Position numbers and translations under genes: made by a program. A stretch of DNA of 64,000 nt. Origin: Isoetes taiwanensis (lineage: Eukaryota; Streptophyta; Lycopodiopsida; Isoetales; Isoetaceae). The DNA lies in assembly GCA_021234155.1 (NCBI GenBank), contig JAJEKV010000017.1:11663525-11727524 (forward strand), written 5' to 3'. This document shows positions 1-11,371 of the stretch, piece after piece. The notes below the pieces were generated by a model, which was not told the origin of the DNA, did no database searches, and saw nothing but the letters and a program-made list of their open reading frames with translations. Position 1 is the first letter of the stretch; the number at the start of each line of letters is the position of its first letter.

Positions 1-54
1 GAAGCCTATGAAAGAAGCCGGCTTCAAATCGGCTATGTGGGTAAAGATAAGTAG
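1..54 (+). pseudogene. 3' end of LTR-element gag (copy 1)
   Basis: The last 17 codons and TAG stop of the gag ORF that is seen more fully at 18100-18931. Only the C-terminal tail (EAYERSRLQIGYVGKDK) lies inside the window; whether the rest of gag exists upstream cannot be seen. It is identical to the tail in copy 2. Confidence 0.8.
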
Positions 55-385
55 AGTAAAACGTCCGTGTAGACATGCGTTTGTTGAATGGTTGAGCATT
101 GTATTCATTTGATTTGAGATAATGAAAGTTTTTTTTTTTTTTTGATGAATGTTGCTCTAGAGTTTAGAAGGGGGCAACCGCGGATCGCAAAGACGTAAGC
201 CGCACCCTTAGAATTGTTAGGCAGATGGTAAGTTTACTAGCCTAGAAGAAATCCTTTCAAAGCAGATAGTCAGGTGACTAGCTTGGAAAGAAAGGTGGTT
301 ATTCCAGCAAAGCGGATAGTCAGTTGACTAGCTTTGGGAAAGATTGTTACTTCCCTAAGGCAGATGATCGAGGACGATCAACCTT

Positions 386-532
386 GGGAAGGGAGGAAAT
401 TGATATGGCACTAGCTTGGGGGCGTGGCTCAGAGAAGGGATTTGCAGAGATAAACACAGAGGCAAGGGTTTTGGATGAATATTTTGATTGATTGTTTAAA
501 CCTTAGGAGTTTTAAATTATAACTTATACAAG
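386..532 (+). mobile_element. Polypurine tract and truncated 3' LTR (copy 1)
   Basis: A purine tract (gggaagggaggaaat) runs directly into TGATATGGCACTAGC, which is the start of the LTR seen at 17021. Homology to that LTR lasts only ~130 bp, to the string ending acttatacaag, and then stops. Copy 2 breaks at the same base, so the truncation predates the duplication. Confidence 0.7.
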
Positions 533-2780
533 TCCCTTGTTATTTAAGGTATGTGCAAAATAAATTGTTTACTGGACGAATTAATTTTTTCTAGACTTAT
601 TTTTGTTGGGATTCTCCAGGAAAACAGATTAAACACAGTAATATCGCATATATTGTTGGCATATTTTTAAGCCTCATGTATTTATGACTGTTGCTTTGAA
701 TGGTCAATTTCAATATTCTCAAAGCGTTCTATATATTCTTTAACATCTCATAAAGAATGTTATATACCCATGTGGTTATGTTAGTCATATGATGCAAAAA
801 GGATGAATCTCGACGAATTGCCTTAGGACGATGTAGAAGGAGATCATAAGTTAGGGATCATGGAGTTTCTATACAACTTTTCATAATCAAGAGATCGTTC
901 CAAAATAGGTTAAAAGAAGTTATGGGCAATCTATAAGAACCTTTCTCTTAGAGAGGTTCTCATTTTGCCATGAACAGTTCTCTTTTCCGACTTCTTTGTA
1001 TTTGGTGGAGTAAGTTACTAAAGAGGAATATTCTTGGGGCAAACATTTGCCTTTCCATCTAGTAATAATGGATGTGTGTCAATCTAAAAAGTATGGACAA
1101 TTGGAACCTATGCTAGTGCCTTATGTTGTCATGTCTATAGCATAGAAACACATTCTTTATAACAACCATGGAATTTGCATTATTAACGGTTTTCTTAAAG
1201 TATCCATAAGGATTCCCATAAAATATTGGTAAATACATTGAGAGTCCCTGGTATGGGATGCGCCTAATAGATACATAACTAATATAATAGAACATATGTA
1301 ACCTTCATTTGCAGATATTACTGTTCCAATTTTAGCAACTTATATAATACAATGTAAATAAAGTATACATTTCGTGTTTGATGATAATTGGGAGATTGCT
1401 CATGGTAATAGTTAGTGATTTGCTCGAGATTTAATGTTTAGATGTTTGTTGAGTGTGAGGGTTATAAATATACCATATAAAGTCTAATTGTAAGTTACAA
1501 CTTAATGCATGAGCTATTGCTTTGGTTTTGTATTTCCTTTGCTATACCACTAAACTCGCAGTCCCTAAATCTTAAATCCCATGAACCATAAACCCTAGTT
1601 GATAATCCTAAACAACTTAACCGTAGACCCTGGCAAAATGTGCATGGCTTAAATTTTACCGCATTCACTGAGTGCAAAGTTGTTGTAGTCTAAAATGCAT
1701 CCTACATTGAAGTTAGGATGCTACACCAATTCCAAAGAGTAAAAGTAAGATAAAAAAGGAGAGTTGAACATGAAGTCAAGGTCATATGTAGGGACTGTAT
1801 GAACTCGAAAACACAATCGATTATATGGGAAGATCAACTACGAAAGTGAAAGTAAATTCCAAAAGTCAAGTACTATATGGGCCTACCTATCAAAATCAAC
1901 TGCAAACTTCAAAGCTAATTCTAAGGCATGCTGGAGGGTTTATTGGCCTACATGCTGGAACCTGTTAAAGAAAGTAGAGAATATCCTAAGGAGTTCACGG
2001 GACTCAATTGTGCTTCTATTGATGTAATCCCTCAACATGCTCATCATTTTCAGGAAGGAACTTTGATTCCATATATTGTATAAGGGGCAAGGCTAAAATG
2101 GCAACGAATTCCATATAGATGCAATTATACCATATCTACTTGAGGTGTCTCTAAAGATCAGGGAGCTACTAAAGTAGGATCTACAACACATCTTACGAGC
2201 GAACCTTTGTAAGTCTGCACTAGTAAGTATTAGTTTGAGACCATAGAAAACTTCTAACTTCAATGTATGTTAGCTAGTAACAAATTTGCTTTCATGGGAA
2301 AAGATCTCTTACCATATAACACAGCTGTAAGCCCAACAATACCATTACAAATTTTGTCGCCTACAGAAATAAATTCACTTAGTGGTTGAGAAAAATAGGT
2401 AGACAGGCATTGGTTTTCCTCCCATGTTGTTGCTTCCTCTTGCAAGCTCAAAATTTGAGTTTCCTGACCAAAAATTAGAAACCAACTTATTCTAACTATC
2501 AATGCATTTTCAGCTAAGAGAACTAAATTGGAACTTTAATTGCTTAAATACACTTGATTTTCTTATTAGTTTGGAACAAAATCTACTCAACCTAGATATT
2601 TTCATGCCTTATAAACAATTAATATAAAAAGCCCAATGATTACATCCTCATCCTCATAGTTCTCCCTCAGATGTTAAAGCCATAGTGGAAAAAACCTCTG
2701 CAACAGACTGTTGCATCAACTCTTTTTGGGGAACAAAGCTCTCCCTTATCTAGGGTTCTGATTTCAACATATGCTACAAA
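533..2780. other. Noncoding stretch of the duplicated unit
   Basis: AT-rich sequence with only short frames that do not look coding. The part near 1560-1690 (ccctaaatcttaaatcccatgaacc...) is a diverged relative of repeats at 28.45 and 29.41 kb. Several of the short tracts that differ between copies 1 and 2 fall here, for example near 955-1000, 1300-1430, 1793, 2185 and 2325-2365. Confidence 0.6.
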
Positions 2781-2918
2781 GAAATGGATGTTTACACGCA
2801 CCATGAGATTACGATGAGCAAAACTTCCCCACTTACACTGGCTAATCTGATTCAATCCAAATCTCTAAGAGTAGAACATGATTTAAACTGCACATCCACT
2901 TGTGGGCTATTCACTGCA

Positions 2919-3685
2919 AGGGCAGTGTGGTGTGCGAGATGGAGCAGGTGGTGTCTGTCTGCTTGTTTGGCAACTTGTGGGCTGTGGGGCATGTGTGCTT
3001 GTCTGGCCCCGTGTTGCAGCTTCTGCTGCCTGGAGTCGGGAGCGTAGCTCCTGTTGAAATCTCTGCTGCTTGGCCAACTCATTCGAGTACCTTTAGTAAT
3101 TGTTCATGGACCTCGGCCCCTACCTTGCTGGGTAATGGCTGCTCGGAGCTCATGTATCTCATGAACTTGTGTCTCAGCCCTACTCTGTAGGGTTCTTAGC
3201 TCTGTCTGGCTGGCTTCGAAGGCGGCTCGGACGTTTCGTATTATGGTGGCAGACCCCTTAGCTTCTGACTTGAGGCGGGAGATAGTTGCCACCAGATCCC
3301 CGCTCAACACCACTTTGTCCCGTGCCATAGTCTCTATGGTGGTGAGGAGGGAATCCACGCGAGCTCGCAAGTCAGCAAGGCCCTGCTTTTTCTGTTGCCT
3401 CTCAAAGTGTGCTGCTTAAGCCCGCTCTTCTAACTTCTTTGCATGCGGGTCCCCATCTCTCGCAATCCGCTGCCTTTCCGCGCTAACCGGTCTTTTTGAG
3501 CACGTGGGGCGTTGAAGATTGTATCTCCACCGCCGACCCGCTGATCCGGGTTCTCCATTGTTCCCAATTTGTTCCTCCATTTGTTTCATGGCCCTTGTCT
3601 GCGCTGTGTCGGGGCTTAAGCAGCCTTCATCCATCTCCCGGATCAATATCATAGATTGGGCCTTCGCCCGGGCCTCCCTCCTCAT
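2919..3685 (-). pseudogene. Coiled-coil protein ORF, broken (copy 1)
   Basis: Same gene as the 191-residue ORF at 21992-22567, but broken here by clustered changes. The N-terminal part (MRREARAKAQSMILIREMDEG) runs 3685-3416 with altered residues after about residue 35, then stops. The C-terminal heptad-like part (SLLTTIETMARDK ... ELRAAITQQ) is a separate frame at 3370-3104. Nearly every difference from copy 2 falls where copy 2 has CTG, CAG or CNG runs (for example 3078-3090, 3290-3320, 3410-3450, 3480-3560). Either this is a pseudogene or copy 1 carries consensus errors; the pattern favours errors. No family was recognised beyond a Gln/Arg/Glu-rich coiled coil. Confidence 0.5.
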
Positions 3686-3759
3686 GGAAGAGGTTTCTCC
3701 CTTGTCCTTGTTATCCGACCAGGGCTATTTTCACGGCGGTCCCTCCACCTAGTTCTCCC

Positions 3760-5150
3760 AGGTCATAGAGAAGTGAAGATTCCAGGTCATAAGATTTCTT
3801 GAAGGTTGTTTTAAATTTCGTTAAAGTATCCATAAGGATTTCCATAAGATATTATTAAATAGATTGAGAGTCTTGAGACTTTGTTAGTATTCAAAATCTC
3901 ATGAAGATTTTATAAAGGGTTTGTGGTATGTGGTATGGGTATTATGTTATCAGTCACATTCCTTCTATGAGATGCCCCCAATGGATACATAGGTAATAGA
4001 GCATATGTCACCTTCATTTCCACATATTACACTTGAATTTTGAGCAACTGATCACGTATTAATGCTAGATGCACCTTTGAAATGTATAAAGTGATAACTA
4101 TAAAAAAAAAGGGGGGACTACAAACTTTCCTAGGATAAAGCATTGAATTCCCACCATATTCCATAAGAAAACATTGAATTCCCACGATATCTGATAAAAC
4201 GGGCATTAAGAATTATATTGGCAATTGTTCAAATTACAACCTTAGCCTTGTATATGTCTTGATGATCGCAATTATCTTTTATGCTACGAAACAATACTTC
4301 AGAAGTAGACGAACCAGTTATAAGTATATAGTAGGTGGAAGAGGCCCTTCTCCAATTGTGGCAAAAAGTCATACCTCTAAAAGGAGACATAACATTCATA
4401 TTTGACATCTTATCGGTAAGCTCAAGCAAAATATTTCTTTTTAATATTAATTTTCCAACCCTTACAAATGTGCACATAGAAGGAATTATTTATACTTTAA
4501 GAACAGAAACCTTTATATCCATCACTTAGAATAGACAGATTTCCAAAGACGATAAAACAACATGAAGGGAAACACACCTTAATTTACTTCAGGCGCCCTC
4601 AATTCACCTCAACACTAAGGGTGATTAACATTTGTAACGTTTGCCATTAGATGATGTATCTCAGTAGCTTGCAGCTTGTTAGATCTTGAATTGAGTAATC
4701 TAGTTGATGGAAACAAAATTTGGTTTGGTCAAATATCATGGAGACTACTAGAATACCCTACAACTTATATCCAATAAGATATTTTATTGCATTATAAAGT
4801 TGGCTAATAGAACATATGCTTTCAGATATTTTATTGTAGCGTAAACTTGGTTAATAGAACATCTGCCTTCAATAAAGCAAGATGATTTGCCATCTTTGGC
4901 AATGCAGTGCATCGAACTGTGAGGTGTCAACCCTGAACGTTATCAATATTAAAAGTACCATACATTTACTGTGATGAATACGGATATGTAGGTTCTGCAA
5001 TTTGCATAGAACATGTAAGCCATGTAATAATATGCCATGTTTCCAAAGAATCTAGGCATCCAAAGAACCTGGACATATTGACATGTTCTTAGTGTTATCC
5101 TAAAAACAATAAGATGACATGTTCTTAGAATTATCCTAATTTCGATCATC
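3760..5150. other. Noncoding stretch between coiled-coil ORF and B3 gene
   Basis: AT-rich DNA with no convincing gene. It contains short internal repeats (ttgaattcccac near 4145 and 4175; gatattttattg near 4779 and 4827; gacatgttcttag near 5078 and 5114). The upstream exon of the B3 gene, if present, should lie here, but I could not find a match to exon 1 of the paralogue at 48159-48203. Copy 2 (22642-24030) is almost identical. Confidence 0.5.
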
Positions 5151-5155
5151 TTCCT

Positions 5156-5845
5156 TTGCGCCCAGATTGCTATGTGATAGTTGTAGGACCAAATGGGAAG
5201 GAACATCAAGTTTTTGTCGCATCTACAGGATCGAAATTGTTCTTTGGGCATGGATGGGAGGCTTTCCTCACTGATAATGTTTTTGTAGATGGTGATGTTA
5301 TTTTCTGTGTGATATCCGAGGACAGCAATAGAGTGTTTGCAAAGAAGTGTGATGGCACCAATCGCACCAAAGCTCTTGGAATTTGGCAGGTAGAGGATGA
5401 CAAAGCACGGCAAAAAGTTGTTAATGCTCCACAAGCACATGCAGCAAAAGAACCAGAAAACCTTGTTCACATATCAGACAACGAACCAGACATTAAGAAA
5501 CCTTTTAAAGTTCCACTGCTCAAGCGCATTTATTCATCAGGATTGGTTAGTAAAAATTTCCCTTTTGATCAATTTTGTTTGTAAAATTTCTCAGCTGTTT
5601 ATTTTCTGTGTTCGAGACCGAAGGAGGAAGATCGTTGGCGAATGCCTCCAAGGGGCTCTGCAATCCTTGTTACTGGACCAGATGGCATTGACACTAAATT
5701 GAAAGCAAAAACCAGTCGATATTGTCTGAGTGATAATTGGGATTTGCTAGTCAGGCACTACTCTCTTAAACTTGGGGATATACTAGAATTCCAAGTTGTA
5801 GGCGAGCTTGAATGGACAATGAAGATCCATCGTGGTGCAGCATAG
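5156..5845 (+). CDS. REM-like B3-domain protein, two B3 domains (copy 1, 5' end unresolved)
   Basis: Probable plant-specific DNA-binding protein of the B3/REM type. The first exon (to the donor at 5545|gttagt) encodes a B3-like domain with VVGPNGKEHQV and GHGWEAFLTDN...DGDVIFCV. A charged linker ending KVPLLKRIYSSGL follows. The second exon (5615-5845, 76 residues plus stop) encodes RLKEEDRW and a second B3-like half with LSDNWDLLVRHY and LKLGDILEFQV. The exon boundary matches the paralogue at 47308-48203 exactly. In this copy the acceptor reads ttcg|aga instead of tcag|aga, so the AG is lost. The reading frame is otherwise preserved. The start is unresolved: the ATG at 5156 lies inside the domain, and a short upstream exon is expected. 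Confidence 0.6.
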
Positions 5846-6266
5846 CATTGCGTGAAGAAGTTCTGAATATCTAGTTTTATTTCATACATATTTTGTTGGC
5901 TCTGTGAGCTTTCCACTTATAACTATTAGGATCACTATATAAACTGTTACATTGACTCTTCATGCTTTGTAACTACAGGAGCTAATATAATTTTCTATTT
6001 TATCTTTTTGAAAAAGAGCCTAATTTTGTGTATATAAATTTTGATGCAGTTTATCTTGAAGGTTAATGAAACTATTGAACCATTCCCCGGTCAAAATTTA
6101 TACCACATAAAAAACCTACGACAATCTAAGGCCGAACTCTACTACTGTGCAGCAAAAAAAAAATAGCCATTATATAGTCTATGTGACATCAAATTATATC
6201 ACTGGACTCATTACAATCTAGAAAGAAGAAAGCACTATCATCCTCTGAATTTTATTATCAGAAATC

Positions 6267-6696
6267 TTAGCAAGGCAAAAGATGTTGCAGAGTAATCTTT
6301 TCTTGTATGAACCTCGCATGTTCTGCCTCAAGAGCCTCCCGAATTTGGTATCTGCGAAAATGCAACTCATTAAATAGATATTCATATTTCGGAAGAGACT
6401 TTTGTTTTCCTTGTTCTCGGTTCAGGTGAAGATAAGCTTTTCTCTGTGCTATTAGCCCATCCTTTTTCTTCTGTTTCATTGTGAGAAATACTATCACCCC
6501 ATCCCTTTTCTTCTATTTCATTGTGAGAAATGCTATCTTCCCATCCTTTTTCTTCTGTTTGAATGTCAGAAATGTCATTACCCCATCCTTTGCCTTCTGG
6601 TTCATTCTTAGGAATGACATCTTCCTGGATTTTAACATTGGTTTGTAGCAGCATCTGATTGGTAGGATGGCATCCATTTTTGATTCTTTCTTTCAC
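6267..6696 (-). CDS. Unidentified gene with 14-residue repeats (copy 1)
   Basis: Two overlapping minus-strand frames both look protein-like. The upstream frame (6696-6382) encodes four tandem 14-residue units of the form EEKGWgDSISHNEx (42-bp DNA repeats at about 6455-6620), then a Ser/Lys-rich tail. The other frame (6497-6267) continues as LPKYEYLFNELHFRRYQIREALEAEHARFIQEK..., which resembles a helical tail. A splice or frameshift inside the last repeat could join them; I could not pick a GT-AG pair with confidence. The true start is probably in an upstream exon. Copy 2 (25148-25592) keeps both frames but carries a 15-bp insertion relative to this copy near 6683. No family was recognised. 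Confidence 0.35.
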
Positions 6697-7174
6697 TTGG
6701 GTTGGTGCAACAAAAGATTTTAACCAACAACAATGCCACCATGTCTCTAAAAAATATTTCTGTTAACTTTATTTATTTGTCTGGTCTAATATGGATGTAA
6801 GTATTAAAGATTGTATGCAGAGTAGTAATTGAATTTCCAAATATTAAAGCATAAACAGTCATTCTTCACTTCAAAAAAGATCAATTTATTTATAATATTT
6901 CTTCAAAATACAAAATTTGAAGACTTGCCACAAAAGAGGAGCATATGTCTGTTGTTAGGAAACTAGCTACAGACCATCATATAGCCTTCATATAGGCTTC
7001 ATATTATACCGCTAGTTTCGTCTATGTATTATAATATAATATCGTCTATTTATTATATATGATTGTTTTAACTACTCTAAGTTATCATAAGCAGACTTAG
7101 AACTCCCTTTAGCTTTAGTTGACAGAAACGTCATCTAAGACGATCCATTCGGTGCAGCTACTACTTCAGATTAA

Positions 7175-7961
7175 TTATTTCGTTGTAATGCAAAGCTTGA
7201 TGTTGATGGTACAGCTGTTGCATTTGGTGGCGTCCTTCCCTGTGCTAGGTACTGCACAATTATTCAATATCAGTTTACATGCAATTCGTAGGCAACATAA
7301 TGAGTCTATAATGCTTACTTCAATTTCATTTCGTGGCTTGAACAATAGTACTTTGATTCTTCCGTGTGTCCACCCTGCAATTGGATTGAACAGTGCAGCT
7401 GGGCCAAAGGATCCATAGGGAAGATATCGGTGGAGCATAGAGTGAATTGTACTCCCAGGCTGGTCTGTGTGCACGTCTTCTAGCAAAGTGAACATGAAAT
7501 CTGGGAAAAATCGTTGAATTCCAAGGGCACGGAAAATTGCTCCAGCCTTTCCTTCAATCCATCCACATTTTATGTGTTTTATTTCCTCATCAGGACGATT
7601 TCGTATTGCAATGCATAAAAACTTGTTAGTATTAGTTGTTCTGGCTACTACATCGGCTGAAAGTGGAATACCCATCATTGATCCGACACAATTCAAAGTT
7701 ATCTGCAAAAAAGCATGAATTAGCATGCAGATGTTTGAAGTGCATGTTTCCTAATTGCTTAATCGATAAACCAGTTAACCTTCTACTCTTTAATCTGGGA
7801 ATTGTGTCTGCAAATGACCTTGGAGGAATCGAGCAGGAACAGCACAGGAAAGAAAGAAGTCGAAGACAAACTAGACGTGCATGCATGGAATCATGCATCC
7901 CATGGTAATTTATAGCATCAGGAAATTCTATAAGCTGCCTATCATAAATGTGAGGAGCCAC
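7175..7961 (-). CDS. Unidentified plant gene, two or more exons (copy 1)
   Basis: The 3' exon has a good acceptor (ttttttgcag|ATAACT) at about 7702 and reads ITLNCVGSMMGIPLS, then IKCGWIEGKAGAIFRALGIQRF, TLLEDVHTDQPGSTIHSML and YLPYGSFGPAALFNP, ending near 7175. An upstream coding-like block at 7961-7760 reads APHIYDRQLIEFPDAINY and SIPPRSFADTIPRLKSRR. The donor joining them was not resolved; gttaac after KSRR does not keep frame with the acceptor. Copy 2 (26069-26858) encodes nearly the same peptide with a few amino-acid changes. The family is not recognised. Nothing in the sequence suggests a transposon protein. Confidence 0.4.
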
Positions 7962-8816
7962 TTTAGCTGAAATTTAATCCATGATTTGAGGGAGAATGGA
8001 TCTCATAACTGTATCAGATCTTCCTTTTTAATTTCAGCAGGCAATTGTTAATTTTTCAATTTAATTGTATGTCAGCATCTAAGGGCATATTGAGCTTTTA
8101 TTATTCATAATCAAAGACTTTGACCTATGCATGGAAAAATGCATTTTCATTACTATTCTGATCACTTGTTTCTTGTATGGCAAAGATCGTTAAGAGGTGC
8201 TAATTGGTTACCAACATTAAACCCTCCTGAACTTCGTTAATTTTAACTGAAGATGACTATGCATGACTATTACCAAACATAAGTAACATGTACGATATAT
8301 GCGTGACATCTTTTACTCACGAACCAATGTAGATAAAACAATTGAAATTCATAGCCCTTTAGATACGTATGACAGGGATCCAAAATCAATGGTTGCATAA
8401 TTAGGTAATACAATAGAATATTGTATCAAGGACAGTTAAATTAAATAGAAAGTTATCTGTAAACATGGGCGTCTTTCACGAAGTTGTAAAACATCATCAA
8501 GGTTTCGTATCGTATTATATGCAACTTGACGCTATTTGAAGATGACTTATTATGAGTTAATAACGATATTAATCATGACGCAATAATAAAAATAGTATTT
8601 GTCCTACATGTAAGGAGGCACAAATTAGAAAGTTTATATTCTATGAGGTTGAGTATACGAGTCAACACCTTCTACATTTTCCCAAGATTTGTTTGACATA
8701 CTATCATAATGAGTATATGGTCTACCTGATGCGAAGACATAACATGTATTAATATCGTCATAGTAATTATGTGAAAGTCATCTCGTCCGGAGACACAAGG
8801 GCAAATCTTTCGAAGG

Positions 8817-9420
8817 TGTGAGTTCTTAGACTCAAGTATATTAAGTTTTTAGAGAAAAAGGGGTCCCTTGTTTCTACGGGCCATAACTTTCTCTAGGTAA
8901 CTCGAATTGAGGCAATTTTTGTGCCAACATGTCGGGCACGGTCCAACTACCCTAGGGTTGTCGTCATCCAGCCGCAACAGGGCGAAAAAGTGGGCCAAAA
9001 GGCAACTCGGGCGCCGCTCGGGTTTGTCTTAGAATTTGATTTGGAGCGCGTAAAATCGAAGCGGGGCCCGACCGTATAAAACGCGCATTTTCGCCATATA
9101 AAATAAAAATGTTCATATTATATTTTTTATATACATGTTTTTTTGGCGCCTCAACCCAAATTTGAACCCATGACCTCCCAACTCCAACCTTAGGCGCTAA
9201 CGAACATGCCAACTTTTCTTGAATGTATATGTATGTTTCATATATTTTTTATATATATGTAATACCCTATTTTCTTTGCATAGCAACTTTTGTATAAAAG
9301 TGTACTATGGGGACTTGAACCCTTGACCTCCCACCACCCAGCCAAACCCTTTACCAACATGATAAGCCTCCTTTTAGTAATACAATAGTCTCGTACTATA
9401 CTTAACCAATAGTATCTCTG
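8817..9420 (-). repeat. tRNA-derived SINE-like remnants (two)
   Basis: Two blocks, read on the minus strand, resemble the 5' region of tRNA-derived SINEs. At about 9303-9371 the B-box-like GGTTCAAGTCC (9311-9321) follows a TGTTGGTAAAGGG A-box-like string at the usual distance. At about 9144-9215 a similar pair reads TGGCATGTTCGTTAGCG and GGTCATGGGTTCAAATT. Neither can fold as an intact tRNA. The GC-rich sequence just upstream (8880-9080) resembles a block near 42.35 kb (gggccataactttct...), so this is probably a nest of old repeats. Confidence 0.4.
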
Positions 9421-11371
9421 TTTCTCTAGAAAGACTCCTGTCTACCATCACTCTTCCCTAAAATAACGCTGCGGTGGCAACAACTCCATCGGACTTGTGC
9501 AACCATGGTGAGCTAGGAATAACTTAAGAGTTATTATCATCACTGCGGAATGTTTTCGCAACCATATCGACAAACGTTCACGCTGAGCGATGGAAGGAAA
9601 TTCCTCGGAGTAAGATAGAAACTTCCAAGTTGGATTCTAATCCACTATTCAAGGCGACGATAATAATGTCCAGTTATCGACGCTAGATCTATAGCTTTAA
9701 ATATTTCTTTTCCTTTGGTAAATGCCTTGATAACAAAATTTCTTCGGGCCTTGCCATGATTCAATCTATACTACATTCATATGCTTTATATTAGACCTTA
9801 TTCGACGTTATATATTAAGGGTTAAGTAATATTTTATAGACATAATTATAATTAACGTTGTTTCTCTCTAGTGTCTAAGCCTTGACTCGTCTCATTTCCC
9901 AGAGAAATGATCTCTCTTGGCCCAACCGATTAGGGACTGCCATGCAGCACCCCTCTGGACCATGGGTAGCTTTAATCCTACCACCCTTCACTACTTCTTC
10001 TCAATGGTCGTGTTCTTTTTATGGACCATTTCCCCAGATCGCGATACATACTCTGTAACACGTAGTGAGTGCCTGTTTTAGAACCCCCACAACAATGTCA
10101 ACACTTTATTCTAATCAATCCCGTGTACAAAATTTAGTATTATTTTGTGCCAAACTTCACTGCCTATATGGCTGTGATTAATTATCTTCGCCACGCGCCT
10201 GTCAAATTGACAAGCAACCAACCCTCTTTTGGGGTTCTTCCACCGTAACGGTCCAATGGCATCCAACCATTGTTGACTAGTCACCTCCTTCTAGGGTATC
10301 TAGATCGGGTTGGGGCAAAGTCTTTCCAACCATTCCTTTAGTGCCCAAACGGCGTTAAGTTCCGCAAATGAACCTATATGTCCAAGGGATTATGTGAATA
10401 TCTTAAAGGACAGTACCACTGAAAGACCTCTCAAGATAGGCCTCTTCTATTAAAAAGGTTCTTGGTAAATTCAATTCACCATGTTGTCCTAGGACATGGA
10501 AGTCTTCTTCCCTAAGCCATGCACCAAATCTTTAAATAAGCTTTTCATCTCTTGTTGCATTTCAAGCCAGAAATCTATCTTTGCATGTTAGCAAAGACCA
10601 CCCTTCATCTTAGGTAATAGCCTTCCTATCCAGGTCACTAAATATCATTAATAAGGGTCCTTCATTCCTCCTCTTCTTCAATATGTTTTCTACGACTATG
10701 GCCGATTTTCAGTATCCTGGCCCTTACGTCTGCCACCGCGTATACAAATCACCCTTTTGTTGTGACCTTTATTCAGTAGAGTCACAATCCAATTACTCCT
10801 TTATGTGTCCGTTAACCGTCTTGTGGCTTCTAAGCCGCTATTATATGCTCCTTATATTGTTAACCCACCTATCATTGGGGGTTATGATTCAATATTGTCC
10901 TACATCCTAGAAATGTTAGTCATTACATTTCTCTGTCATGATGTTATGCCACTGTTGTGGCATTCCAAATGACTTGGCATCCTCATCTAAGCCATAGTTA
11001 TGGCCTAAGTCAGCAACTGAGCCTTCGTATGAATCGTAGATTACCTGGAGTCATCAAGGCGCTTGCATTCTATTTTGTGAGCCTTCCTACAATACCTACG
11101 TTTGATATAACCTGGGCTTGTATCGATGTTCGAGCCCTGTATATTCTAACTTACACCTCCATATAACCCATGGCGTTCATCTCTGCCTGATCCGGGTATA
11201 GATCATGTGGGAAATCTAGTCTTAGATGTCTATGCAAGACACATTTGAACTTCTGGCAGGTAACTGCTATTCACTACCCATCATGGAATTGTACTATTTG
11301 ACCCCATCACCTTGATCTTCATTCTATCTGCCGTTAACATTTATTTCACGTGCCAACTACAACATCATACC
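9421..11371. other. Unassigned stretch left of the copia element
   Basis: About 1.95 kb without a recognisable gene. Composition is more even (less AT-rich) than the flanks, which suggests decayed coding or LTR sequence, and the copia element on its right is truncated at this side. Short frames at 10683-10910 and 10957-11166 match nothing I recognise. Confidence 0.4.

Larger units (their letters stand above)
1..8816. repeat. Large segmental duplication, copy 1
   Basis: This block matches 18878-27708 base for base over long stretches in the same orientation (offset 18877 at the left end). The right end is sharp: both copies read through the shared string ctttcgaagg and then diverge completely. 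The left end is not visible because the window starts inside the copy. Over about 1-7300 the copies are identical except in short clustered tracts and homopolymers. From about 7370 to 8816 they differ by scattered single-base changes and small indels. The unit contains a gag 3' end, an LTR fragment, a coiled-coil ORF, a B3 gene, a repeat-protein gene and an unknown gene. Confidence 0.95.

Noticed and set aside
4949-5470. A 173-codon minus-strand frame over the B3 gene (also at 23831-24352)
   Set aside because: It is antisense to the B3 exon, whose plus-strand reading has domain motifs and matching splice sites; the antisense peptide has none.
9303-9371. A functional tRNA gene on the minus strand
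   Set aside because: B box is good but acceptor and anticodon stems do not pair; treated as a SINE or tRNA relic.
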